DNA of 13,180 nucleotides, from assembly GCA_026397695.1 (NCBI GenBank), contig JAPLUJ010000459.1, forward strand, positions 1-13,180, in the 5' to 3' direction. The notes beneath the pieces are model-generated. The model was not told where the DNA came from, made no database searches, and worked only from the letters and a program-made list of their open reading frames with translations. A program made the position numbers and the translations under genes. Shown here one piece after another: positions 1 to 7,055 of this stretch. Source of the DNA: Verrucomicrobiota bacterium. Lineage in GTDB: Bacteria; Verrucomicrobiota; Verrucomicrobiia; Verrucomicrobiales; Akkermansiaceae. The number at the start of each line of letters is the position of its first letter. Position 1 is the first letter of the stretch.

Positions 1-314
1 GGTGAGTGAACACACATGGGGGTTCCAAAACCCCCGAAACCCCCGAAACCTCCCGCCTGCGGGCCCGCACCCAGTATCAGGCGACCCTGACCAAGTCGGT
101 CGGACGGCCTTCTGCTTGTGGAACGTCCGCTGACAGCGTTGTTCGTCGATAGTGATTGGAGGGGGCCAGGAGCCAGGGGTCGGGGAAGAGATGCTGGAAG
201 TTATGCACCGATGAGACGTTGCGGCAGCGGGAAACTGAATCTGTTGCTTTTGTTTCGCGCCACATACGGCGTTTTCTGTTGCTTTATTGGATTAACACGC
301 CACTTTAGGCGCGC
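1..314. other. Non-coding leader region upstream of hipBA, with short repeats
   Basis: I see no credible gene here: the short open frames on both strands resemble no protein I know. The left end holds a 7-bp stem (GGGGGTT 18-24, AACCCCC 29-35, loop CCAA), two tandem copies of the 9-mer CCCCCGAAA (31-39 and 40-48), and a perfect 12-bp palindrome TGCGGGCCCGCA at 58-69. The stem has no run of T after it on either strand, so it is a poor intrinsic terminator. The last 75 bases, with the direct repeat listed separately, should contain the hipBA promoter and operator, but I cannot place a convincing -35/-10 pair. Confidence 0.5.
240..285 (+). repeat. 11-bp direct repeat upstream of hipB, possible operator
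   Basis: The 11-mer TCTGTTGCTTT occurs at 240-250 and again at 275-285, a period of 35 bp, ending 29 bases before the hipB start codon. HipB proteins repress their own operon by binding repeated operators, usually palindromic ones. These copies are direct, not palindromic, and the period is not a whole number of helical turns, so an operator role is only inference. They could equally be chance or part of the promoter. Confidence 0.3.
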
Positions 315-662
315 ATGAAGATCACATCTCAAATGACCGATGGAGCACTTCTCAAGCTGATTGGGGAGCGTCTAGCCCGGCAGCGCCTGACGCTTAATCT
401 GACTCAGGGCCAACTCGCGGAGCAGGCGGGCTTGGGATTGCGAACGGTGCAGCGGCTGGAGCTGGGGCTGGCGGCAACCCATTTGTGGGGCTTTGTGAGG
501 GTCTGCCGGGTGTTAGGTTTGGTGGAGCGCTTCGATGCGCTTATCCCGGAAGCAACGACCAGCCCGATCACGCAACTCAAATTACAGGGTCGCCAACGTC
601 AGCGGGCCACGGGCCGGAAGACGGCGACCGTGGAGCCGCAGCAATGGACGTGGGGTGAATAG
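315..662 (+). CDS. hipB: HipB-like antitoxin, XRE-family helix-turn-helix regulator
   Basis: This 115-residue protein should bind DNA, neutralise the HipA kinase and repress its own operon. A helix-turn-helix of the XRE/Cro type spans about residues 14-70, with the typical LTQGQLAEQAGL and RTVQRLELG segments. The C-terminal third is basic (LKLQGRQRQRATGRK) and ends in W-x-WGE, a tail I associate with HipB partners of HipA. The stop is only 2 bases before the hipA start, so the two are co-transcribed and probably translationally coupled. No strong Shine-Dalgarno precedes the ATG. Its codon 67 is a rare TTA inside a GTTAG word. The assignment rests mainly on the HTH plus the adjacent hipA. Confidence 0.87.
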   Translation: MKITSQMTDGALLKLIGERLARQRLTLNLTQGQLAEQAGLGLRTVQRLELGLAATHLWGFVRVCRVLGLVERFDALIPEATTSPITQLKLQGRQRQRATGRKTATVEPQQWTWGE

Positions 663-664
663 TT

Positions 665-1969
665 ATGATCGCCAAGGTCCAACTTTGGGGGCGGATGATC
701 GGCGCTGTTTCGATGGAGGCTGGGGGGGGGGTTGCCGCCTTCCAATACGACCCGGCGTTTGTTCGGAGTGGCATCGAACTGTCCCCGCTGATGATGCCGC
801 TGAGCGATCAGGTGTATAAGTTTTCCGCGCTGCCAAGGAACACGTTTCACGGTCTGCCGGGGTTGTTGGCCGATTCGCTGCCGGACAGCTTCGGCAATGC
901 CTTGGTCGACGCCTGGCTGGCGACGGAGGGCCGCACGCCGGAGAGCTTCGGGGCAGTGGAGCGGCTATGCTACACTGGCACACGCGGCATGGGTGGGTTG
1001 GAGTTCGTGCCGAGTCTGGGGCCGCAGCCGGGCAAGGCGGCCAAGATCGAGATTGATGCGTTGGTGCGCCTGGCGTCCGAGGTGCTGACGCATCGCCATG
1101 AACTCAATGGTGATTTCTCCGGCGCGACGCGGAAGAAGGCGCTGAATGACCTTCTGCGGGTGGGCACGTCCGCCGGCGGGGCACGGGCCAAGGCGCTGAT
1201 CGCGTGGAATCGCGAGACCAACGAAGTGCGCACGGGACAGCTCGCGGCGGGCGATGGATTTGATTATTGGCTGCTGAAATTCGACGGCGTGTCGGGCAAC
1301 AAGGACAAGGAGTTGGATGATCCGATGGGCTATGGAGCCATCGAGTATGCCTATCACTTGATGGCGCAAGCGGCTGGCATCACCATGAGTGAGTGTCGTT
1401 TGTTAGAGGAAAACGGGCGGCGGCACTTCATGACGCGCCGCTTCGACCGGTTCGCGGGTGGCGGCAAGCTGCACATGCAGTCGCTGTGTGCGCTGGCGCA
1501 TTTCGATTTCAATCATGCCGGGGCCTACGCCTATGAACAGGCGCTGCTGACGATCCGCCAACTCGGGCTGCCGATGGCTGCGGTGGAGGAGCAGTTCCGG
1601 CGGATGGTCTTCAATATCGTTGCCCGCAATCAGGATGATCACGTGAAAAACATCGCCTTCCTGATGGACAAGCAGGGCCAATGGTCGCTCGCACCGGCAT
1701 TTGACGTGACCTACAGTTACGATCCGACAGGCACATGGACGGCTACGCACCAAATGACGCTCAATGCCAAACGGGACGGCTTCACACTGGAGGATTTCGC
1801 GGCGGCCGAGAAGTCATCGTTGATGAAGCGAGGTCGCGCCGCGACGATCCTCGCAGAAGTGCGGGCGGCCGTGATGCGCTGGCCGACGTTTGCCGCAGAG
1901 GCGCGGGTCGCGGACGAATGGCGGGGCAAAATTCAAAACGGTCATCGGCTGGCATTTCCTGCAAAGTGA
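665..1969 (+). CDS. hipA: HipA-family serine/threonine kinase toxin
   Basis: This 434-residue protein is a normal-length HipA kinase. In E. coli, HipA phosphorylates glutamyl-tRNA synthetase, which triggers the stringent response and persistence; other HipA kinases have other targets, so the substrate here is unknown. Visible motifs: the N-terminal HipA segment LPGLLADSLPDSFGNAL (64-80); the Gly-rich phosphate loop VGTSAGGARAK (166-176), whose Ser169 aligns with the autophosphorylated serine; YWLLKFDG (201-208); RRFDRF (258-263); the catalytic loop RNQDDHVKN (321-329); and the metal-binding DVTYSYDP (347-354). All key residues look intact, so the toxin is probably active. GGGGTGA in the end of hipB can serve as ribosome site. 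A run of ten G at 722-731 encodes Gly20-Gly22 and could slip. No gene follows closely, so the operon is probably bicistronic. Confidence 0.96.
   Translation: MIAKVQLWGRMIGAVSMEAGGGVAAFQYDPAFVRSGIELSPLMMPLSDQVYKFSALPRNTFHGLPGLLADSLPDSFGNALVDAWLATEGRTPESFGAVERLCYTGTRGMGGLEFVPSLGPQPGKAAKIEIDALVRLASEVLTHRHELNGDFSGATRKKALNDLLRVGTSAGGARAKALIAWNRETNEVRTGQLAAGDGFDYWLLKFDGVSGNKDKELDDPMGYGAIEYAYHLMAQAAGITMSECRLLEENGRRHFMTRRFDRFAGGGKLHMQSLCALAHFDFNHAGAYAYEQALLTIRQLGLPMAAVEEQFRRMVFNIVARNQDDHVKNIAFLMDKQGQWSLAPAFDVTYSYDPTGTWTATHQMTLNAKRDGFTLEDFAAAEKSSLMKRGRAATILAEVRAAVMRWPTFAAEARVADEWRGKIQNGHRLAFPAK
722..731 (+). repeat. Ten-base G homopolymer inside hipA
   Basis: Ten consecutive G lie 57 bases into hipA and encode Gly20-Gly22 plus the first base of Val23. 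As written the frame is open. Gain or loss of one base would truncate the kinase near its start. Such tracts act as phase-variation switches in some bacteria and are also common sites of sequencing error. Confidence 0.9.
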
Positions 1970-2044
1970 GTCTCAATGAATCCGTCGTCTCGGCGGTGTG
2001 GGATGCCATCATCGTGCGGCGGTCTGCGAGTGTCGAATTGTCGG

Positions 2045-2181
2045 ATTGTAGCAACGGTGACCGTCTTTATGTTAGAATCCATGATTTTACCCATGATGAT
2101 GTTACCATCGGTCTGCATGCTTGTTTCCGGCGTGGGGAGCGCGCGTGATCGATGGAGTGCGATGGTCACAGTTGCTACAAT
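2045..2181. repeat. 137-bp element bounded by 21-bp imperfect inverted repeats
   Basis: The left arm (2045-2065, beginning ATTGTAGCAAC) is the reverse complement of the right arm (2161-2181, ending GTTGCTACAAT) with 19 of 21 positions matching. The core of about 95 bases carries no gene. Terminal inverted repeats around a short non-coding core are the plan of a MITE, a non-autonomous transposon remnant. I see no clear target-site duplication, so a structured RNA or a pair of regulator sites are alternatives. A single copy in one window cannot decide. Confidence 0.6.
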
Positions 2182-2230
2182 CATTCACATCGGGCATGAT
2201 TTGACCGGCAAACGGCCACAATCTCTGACC

Positions 2231-2260
2231 TTGACAGGGCCGCAGGGTGGTGCCTAGCTG
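2231..2260 (+). promoter_or_regulatory. Possible sigma-70 promoter for the oxidoreductase operon
   Basis: A perfect -35 hexamer TTGACA lies at 2231-2236. The best -10 at suitable spacing is poor (TAGCTG, 2255-2260, 18-bp spacer). This would give a leader of about 70 bases before the ATG at 2337. The weak -10 makes this a low-confidence call. Confidence 0.25.
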
Positions 2261-2336
2261 CGTGAGGAAAAACTCGCCACTTACAAGAACAAGAGGAACA
2301 GCACAAGTTAGAGAATTAAGAAACCGCTCCACCGTT

Positions 2337-3647
2337 ATGGACCATCGCCTCCACCACATCGCATCCCTGAACCGGCGCGGCTTTCTCCGCCATTCACTTG
2401 CCGCCGCCGTGCCGTTGATCACGCCGTCACTGCTGCGCGCCGCCTCGCCCCCGCCCTCCGGACGTCTGCAAATCGCTGTCATTGGCAGCGGTGGCCGGGG
2501 CCGCGATCATACAAGAGTCTGGAGCAGCATGCCCGCAGAATGCCGCCTCATGGCCGTCTGCGACGTCAACCGCGCACAAGCGGCAAGCGCCAAGGGCATC
2601 GCCGACGCGGCCTATCAGGACAAAGCCTGCACGGTTTATTCCGACTTCCGTGAAGTGATGGCCCGTGATGACATCGACGCCGTGTCCATCGCGGTGCCGG
2701 ATCACTGGCACGCCCTGATCGCGCTCGCCGCGATCCGCGCCGGGAAACACGTCTATCTGGAGAAACCACTCGCATACACCGTTGAGCAAGGCCGCGCCCT
2801 GGTCACTGCCGTGGGCCGTCATGGCGTGGTCCTGCAACAAGGCACGCAGCAACGGTCGTCGTCCACGTTTCAGCGCGCCGCATGGCTCGCCCGTTCGGGA
2901 AAACTCGGCCGCCTGCTATCCGCGATCGCGATTTCCCCGTACGGCCCGCAGGGTGGCGATCCGACGCCGGCCACTCCGCCGCCAGAGATCGACTATAATT
3001 TCTGGCTCGGACCCGCTCCGGAAGTACCCTATACACCCGGCCGCTGCCACGGCGACGGTGGGATCGGATGGTATCACATCAGCGACTATTCCGGCGGCTG
3101 GGTCACCGCATGGGGGTCGCACCATGTGGATTGCGCACAATGGGCGCTGGGCAAAGACCACGAGGCCCCGGTCGCGGTCGAGGCCAAGGGCGAGTTTCCC
3201 ACAACAGGCGTCTTCGACACCTGCTACAAATGGCGGGCGGAATTCCGCTATGCCGACGGCGTGAAACTGATTTTCGCCACGCCGAAGGAAGCGGAGAGCA
3301 CTAACAACGTGCTCATCGTGGGCGACGCAGGCTGGGTCAGCGCCTCGCGCGGCCGTATCGACGCCTATCCGAAATCACTGCTCGCCCTGCAACCCGGCCC
3401 GCTCGCCGAAGCGTGGCCGACCAATCATTTCCGCAATTTCCTCAACGCCATCCGTGAGGGCGGCGAGCCCGCTTCCCCGGTCGATAGCGCCCATCTCTCC
3501 ACCACGCTCTGTCACCTCTGTAATATCGCCATTGTGCTGCAGCGCCCGTTGCGCTGGGACGGCACCCGTGAGCGCTTCATCGACGATCCGGTCGCCGACC
3601 GCATGCTCACTTCGCCGATGCGCGCGCCATGGAATCTCAACGCCTGA
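2337..3647 (+). CDS. Tat-exported Gfo/Idh/MocA-family NAD(P)-dependent oxidoreductase
   Basis: From the ATG at 2337 this is a 436-residue dehydrogenase, probably oxidising or reducing a sugar or sugar derivative in the periplasm. An open frame extends 30 codons upstream, but I chose this start because it puts a twin-arginine signal (NRRGFL, 12-17) and a hydrophobic stretch ending near residue 36 at the N-terminus. A Rossmann nucleotide-binding motif VIGSGGRG lies at 48-55, and the family hallmark EKP at 142-144 supplies the catalytic lysine, just after PDHWH (121-125). Tat export fits folding with bound cofactor in the cytoplasm. Long Gfo/Idh proteins with the GTQQRS and WGSHHVD segments are abundant in Verrucomicrobia and Planctomycetes. 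The next gene begins 7 bases after the stop and carries a ThuA domain; ThuA and Gfo/Idh proteins pair in trehalose-type 3-keto-sugar pathways. The true substrate is unknown. No good Shine-Dalgarno is visible. Confidence 0.94.
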   Translation: MDHRLHHIASLNRRGFLRHSLAAAVPLITPSLLRAASPPPSGRLQIAVIGSGGRGRDHTRVWSSMPAECRLMAVCDVNRAQAASAKGIADAAYQDKACTVYSDFREVMARDDIDAVSIAVPDHWHALIALAAIRAGKHVYLEKPLAYTVEQGRALVTAVGRHGVVLQQGTQQRSSSTFQRAAWLARSGKLGRLLSAIAISPYGPQGGDPTPATPPPEIDYNFWLGPAPEVPYTPGRCHGDGGIGWYHISDYSGGWVTAWGSHHVDCAQWALGKDHEAPVAVEAKGEFPTTGVFDTCYKWRAEFRYADGVKLIFATPKEAESTNNVLIVGDAGWVSASRGRIDAYPKSLLALQPGPLAEAWPTNHFRNFLNAIREGGEPASPVDSAHLSTTLCHLCNIAIVLQRPLRWDGTRERFIDDPVADRMLTSPMRAPWNLNA

Positions 3648-3654
3648 TTAACCG

Positions 3655-6126
3655 ATGAAACACCTTGCCCTTTGTATCGCCGTTGCTTTCTCCACCGCCC
3701 CGATGGTCCGCGCCGATACCGCTGAATTGTTAGGGAAATTCAAATCCTACGAACAAGGGAAACCGGTTGCTCTGCTCGCCGAGGTGCGTCAGGGATTGTT
3801 CGCAGGCACCGGAGATGTGGCCGTTCGGGCGGAGCGTGAACGCGCGCTGCTTGCCTTCATCGCTGCGGAGGCCCACCCGCAGGCGAAGTCCATCGCCATC
3901 GACTGGCTCGGCTGTCTCGGCGGCGCGGCCAGCGTGCCCGCTTTGGTTGCCGCCCGCAACGATCCGGCACTCGCTGCGGCCGCGGCCCGGGCACTCGAAC
4001 GCATCCCCGATCCGACACGCCCGCCGCCCGCCGCGCCCACTGCGCCGCCCCCGAAGCCCGCCGTGGCCGCCGTGGCCGAATTCATCGCCGCGAGCGCCAA
4101 AGATCCCGCCGGGGACGCTGCTGATAAGCGCCTCATCGAAGCGGTGCGCAGCCCGAACGAGTTGCTTGCGGGAGCCGCGCTGCGGCGCATCCGTGCCGGA
4201 GACGGGAGCCCGGAATTGGCCGCCAAACTGCTGGCCGCGCCCGATCAGGTGCCGCCGTTGCGCATGGCTCACGTCTGCGACGCGCTCGCCACCCGGAACA
4301 ACGCCGCCGCTGTCCTGCATCCCTACCTCTCCGCCCGTACCCGCACCGGTCCCCCCCCCGAACGGGCAGCCGCCATAAAAACCCTCGGCCGCATCCTGCG
4401 CCCGGCCGATGTCCCTGTCTTGCTGGGATTCGCCGCGGAAGGCAACGAACGCGACGATGTGCCGGTTGCCGCCCGCGCGGCTTTCGCCCGTGCCACCGAC
4501 CCGGGCATCAACGCGACGCTCATTCGCACCGCCAGCGACCCCCAATCCCCAATCGCCATCACGGCCATCACGATCCTGTCACTCCGCCAAGCCCGCGAGG
4601 CCATCGATCCGCTTTGGACCATCGTCGATGCGGGCGACGCCGCACGCGCACCGGCCGCCTTGGCGACACTCGGCGAATTGTTAGGATCCGACGATCTGCC
4701 GCCCATGCTGCGACGCTACGCCGCCGCAGCCGACGGTTCGCCGCTGGCGGACGCCTATGGCAAGGCGGTCTGGAGCCTGTCGCGCCGTCATCCGGATCCG
4801 GCTATCGCCGCAGAAATTCTCACGGCCGCTGCCGCCAAGGCCCCTGCCGCCATGAAGGTGACTCTCGAAGGCTTCTCCTCCCGCATCCTCCCGAAGGATG
4901 CCAAACCCGAGGTCAAACCCGAGGTTAAACCCGAGGTCAAAGCCAGTGTCAAAGCCAGTGCCACCCGCCTCGTGCTGCCGGATTCCGATGATCGCGCGAC
5001 GCTCGCTCCGGATGGATTCGTGGAAATCGCCTACCGTGACTGCGGAGCCGCCGACGAAGGCGCATCCCCGGTGCGTCGCATCCTCGGCAACTCCTTCTCT
5101 TTTGATGGTCTTTCCCACCCGCTCGCCACCGTCGATTGCGGCAAGGAAGTCAGCTATGAAATCACCGGGCTCGATCCGACGGCTGAGCATGTCCTCGGCC
5201 TGACTTGCTGGGACGCCGATATGGGCCAACGCCGCCAGTCGCTTTCTATCAATGGAAAACTGATGCTGCCATCGTTCGCTCCCATCGCTTACCTCACCGA
5301 CCAGCCGACCTTCGCCCGGATCCATGTGCCGGTGCCGCGAGACGCCATCGCCAGTGGCAAAATCACCCTTTCCCTGCGCTGCGACGCCGGGGAAAACGCG
5401 GTGATCAGCCAGCTCTGGGTGTTGCGCAAACCACCCGCTGCGGACGCCGCCCCGCGGAAGCGGATCCTGATTGTCACTGGCGACGACCACTCGGCCCACC
5501 ACTGGCGGAAGACCGGCCCGGAGTTCGCCCGTATCCTGCGTGCCGACCCACGGCTCGAAGTCACCCTCAGCGAATCGCCAGTCCTGTTGGAATCACCGGC
5601 TCTAACGGCCTACGCCTCCGTGTTCCTCCATTTCAAGAACTACGCCAAGCGCCTGCCCACCAACGAGCCGTTGTGGCGCAACCTGGAAAACTACGTCCAA
5701 GGTGGCGGCGGGCTGGTCATTGCTCATTTCGGCTGCGGCGCGATGCAGGAATGGAACGGTTTCGTCATGGTTGCCGGCCGGGTTTGGGATCCGAAAAAAC
5801 GCGCCCACGACCCCTATGGCGAGTTTCTCGTCCGTATCACCAACCCGACCCACCAGGTCACCCGCCAACTCAACGATTTCACCACCCGCGACGAACTCTA
5901 TACCTGCCTCGCCGACGACACTGCCCGCTCGGCCACGACTTGGGCGCCCTCAAAGCCACGGGTGCCCGCGATCTCTATCTCCGTGGCACCCTCTGGACTG
6001 CCGGCCTCTGAAAATACCGACATCCATACAATCCCTGCAATTCTCCTTCCACGCTACCCCCTTCATCAGCCCCAAAATAACCGCTTGACCCGTTTTCTTT
6101 ATCTGTTAGAATTACCGCATTTATGA
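3655..6126 (+). CDS. Secreted HEAT-repeat / beta-sandwich / ThuA-like protein with disrupted C-terminus
   Basis: The 823-residue reading frame starts with a signal peptide (cleavage near Ala20, VRA|DT). It has four parts: alpha-helical HEAT-like repeats (about 24-410) interrupted by a Pro-rich stretch at 119-141; a KPEV/KASV repeat linker (417-436); a beta-sandwich, galactose-binding-like region (about 438-595); and a ThuA domain (about 602-756) opening with RILIVTGDDHS and containing GGGGLVIAHFGCGA. ThuA domains are glutamine-amidotransferase-like folds linked to sugar metabolism; the gene directly follows a Gfo/Idh oxidoreductase. After FTTRDELYTCLADDT (to residue 756) the family pattern stops. 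The ThuA ending appears instead in another frame from 5922 to a stop at 6009-6011. The last ~67 residues encoded here are therefore probably not native, and they run over the next gene's promoter and 4 bases into its start. The protein is likely non-functional in its last domain unless this is an assembly error. Confidence 0.85.
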   Translation: MKHLALCIAVAFSTAPMVRADTAELLGKFKSYEQGKPVALLAEVRQGLFAGTGDVAVRAERERALLAFIAAEAHPQAKSIAIDWLGCLGGAASVPALVAARNDPALAAAAARALERIPDPTRPPPAAPTAPPPKPAVAAVAEFIAASAKDPAGDAADKRLIEAVRSPNELLAGAALRRIRAGDGSPELAAKLLAAPDQVPPLRMAHVCDALATRNNAAAVLHPYLSARTRTGPPPERAAAIKTLGRILRPADVPVLLGFAAEGNERDDVPVAARAAFARATDPGINATLIRTASDPQSPIAITAITILSLRQAREAIDPLWTIVDAGDAARAPAALATLGELLGSDDLPPMLRRYAAAADGSPLADAYGKAVWSLSRRHPDPAIAAEILTAAAAKAPAAMKVTLEGFSSRILPKDAKPEVKPEVKPEVKASVKASATRLVLPDSDDRATLAPDGFVEIAYRDCGAADEGASPVRRILGNSFSFDGLSHPLATVDCGKEVSYEITGLDPTAEHVLGLTCWDADMGQRRQSLSINGKLMLPSFAPIAYLTDQPTFARIHVPVPRDAIASGKITLSLRCDAGENAVISQLWVLRKPPAADAAPRKRILIVTGDDHSAHHWRKTGPEFARILRADPRLEVTLSESPVLLESPALTAYASVFLHFKNYAKRLPTNEPLWRNLENYVQGGGGLVIAHFGCGAMQEWNGFVMVAGRVWDPKKRAHDPYGEFLVRITNPTHQVTRQLNDFTTRDELYTCLADDTARSATTWAPSKPRVPAISISVAPSGLPASENTDIHTIPAILLPRYPLHQPQNNRLTRFLYLLELPHL
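4903..4962 (+). repeat. 12-bp tandem repeats encoding a KPEV/KASV linker
   Basis: Three copies of AAACCCGAGGTC (4903-4938, one base variant in the second) are followed by two copies of AAAGCCAGTGTC (4939-4962, one variant). They stay in frame and encode KPEV three times, then KASV and KASA. This is a flexible charged linker between the HEAT region and the beta-sandwich. Repeat number probably varies between strains because each unit is a whole number of codons. Confidence 0.9.
5922..6011 (+). pseudogene. Out-of-frame C-terminal remnant of the ThuA domain
   Basis: Read in the frame starting TGC at 5922, these 90 bases encode CPLGHDLGALKATGARD followed by LYLRGTLWTAGL and a stop. That is the usual end of ThuA-like proteins (a LGHD motif, then an ELYLRGxLWAAG-like helix). 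It lies in a different frame from the upstream ThuA domain. ThuA proteins normally have roughly 30-40 residues between the DELYTCL motif and the LGHD motif; here there are almost none. A deletion that is not a multiple of three, near 5921, explains both facts. Confidence 0.75.
6085..6112 (+). promoter_or_regulatory. Sigma-70-type promoter for the nucleotidyltransferase gene
   Basis: TTGACC (6085-6090) and TAGAAT (6107-6112) are separated by 16 bp, close to the -35 TTGACA / -10 TATAAT consensus. The surrounding sequence is locally AT-rich. Transcription would start around 6118-6120, only a few bases before the ATG at 6123, so the mRNA would be leaderless or nearly so. The site lies downstream of the native ThuA stop (6011), consistent with the upstream frame being abnormally extended. 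Confidence 0.55.
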
Positions 6127-7031
6127 AACCGACACTTTTGGTTCTTGCCGCAGGAATGGGCAGCCGATACGGCGGCCTCAAACAATTGGATCCGATGGGT
6201 CCGCACGGAGAAACCGTCCTCGATTACTCGGTCTATGACGCGATCCGCGCCGGTTTCGGGCGGGTGGTTTTTGTGATCCGCGAGGATTTCGCGGAGGCCT
6301 TCAAACAAGGAATTGGCGCCCGTTTTGCCGACCGCGTCCAAGTGGATTATGTGTTCCAGTGTCTCGACGATCTGCCTGCGGGCTTCAGCGTGCCGCCAGG
6401 CCGCGAAAAACCCTGGGGCACCTCCCACGCCGTGCGCGCCTCACGGCATACCGTCCACGAACACTTCGCCGTGATCAACGCCGATGATTTCTACGGTCGT
6501 GACGCCTATGTGCGCGCATCCGCGTTTTTCAGCAGCCTGCCCGCCCATACCACGAACGAAATCGCCATGGTCGGCTATCCGCTGGAAAACACCCTTTCCG
6601 ACCACGGCCACGTCAACCGCGGAATCTGCAAAATCGACGAAAAAGGCTTCCTCTCCAACGTTGAGGAATATCTCAACATCGAACGCGAAAGCGACGGCCA
6701 TGTGCGCGGCAACGCCCTCGACGGCAATCGACGCGTAATTCCCGCCGGATCGCTGGTCTCGATGAATTTCTGGGCCTTCGGCCCGGCGTTCTTCGGTATG
6801 TTAGAGGAAGCCTTCGTCCGCTTTCTCAATGAAGCCGGCACCCAGATGAAATCCGAATGTTACATCCCGACCATCGTGGACGCTTTGATCCACGGTGGCC
6901 ACGCCCATTGTCCGGTGCTGCAAACCACCAGTCCCTGGTTCGGCATGACCTATCCTGATGACAAACCCTACGTGATGGCGTCGATCCGCAAATTGATCGC
7001 CTTGGGTGCCTACCCGGAACAACTCACCTGA
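6123..7031 (+). CDS. Sugar-phosphate nucleotidyltransferase-like protein (NTP_transferase fold)
   Basis: This 302-residue cytoplasmic protein probably transfers a nucleotidyl group from an NTP to a sugar phosphate or similar acceptor. The N-terminal NTP-binding loop LAAGMGSRYGGLKQ spans residues 8-21, with the Gly-rich turn, Arg15 and Lys20 expected in the family. PWGTSHAV (97-104) matches the base/sugar-contact loop, and NADDFYG (119-125) supplies the aspartates that bind the catalytic metal. No C-terminal left-handed beta-helix or acyltransferase domain follows, so it is a stand-alone nucleotidyltransferase. The acceptor cannot be read from sequence; relatives are often labelled simply nucleotidyltransferase. 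It has its own promoter and no Shine-Dalgarno because the leader is only a few bases long. The upstream frame overlaps its start by 4 bases only because that frame appears to be shifted. Confidence 0.86.
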   Translation: MKPTLLVLAAGMGSRYGGLKQLDPMGPHGETVLDYSVYDAIRAGFGRVVFVIREDFAEAFKQGIGARFADRVQVDYVFQCLDDLPAGFSVPPGREKPWGTSHAVRASRHTVHEHFAVINADDFYGRDAYVRASAFFSSLPAHTTNEIAMVGYPLENTLSDHGHVNRGICKIDEKGFLSNVEEYLNIERESDGHVRGNALDGNRRVIPAGSLVSMNFWAFGPAFFGMLEEAFVRFLNEAGTQMKSECYIPTIVDALIHGGHAHCPVLQTTSPWFGMTYPDDKPYVMASIRKLIALGAYPEQLT

Positions 7032-7055
7032 GACACCGCAATCCGCTTGCCATGA

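Larger units (their letters stand above)
1970..2336. other. Intergenic region between hipA and the oxidoreductase gene
   Basis: No convincing gene is visible in these 367 bases. The overlapping short frames on both strands have no recognisable protein pattern. The region holds the 137-bp inverted-repeat element at 2045-2181 and a possible promoter for the next gene (TTGACA at 2231-2236). No clear terminator follows hipA. Confidence 0.6.

Noticed and set aside
18..35. GGGGGTT-CCAA-AACCCCC hairpin as an intrinsic terminator
   Set aside because: There is no T-rich run after the stem on either strand.
2247..2336. Upstream extension of the oxidoreductase (30 extra residues)
   Set aside because: The added residues would place the twin-arginine signal more than 40 residues from the N-terminus, which does not suit a Tat signal peptide.
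3730..4545. 271-codon minus-strand open frame opposite the HEAT-repeat gene
   Set aside because: Its Gly/Arg-rich composition mirrors GC-rich codons of the plus-strand gene, which has a signal peptide and repeat structure.
4681..5502. 273-codon minus-strand open frame opposite the HEAT/beta-sandwich gene
   Set aside because: It contains mirrored tandem repeats of the KPEV linker and no recognisable domain, so it is a shadow frame.
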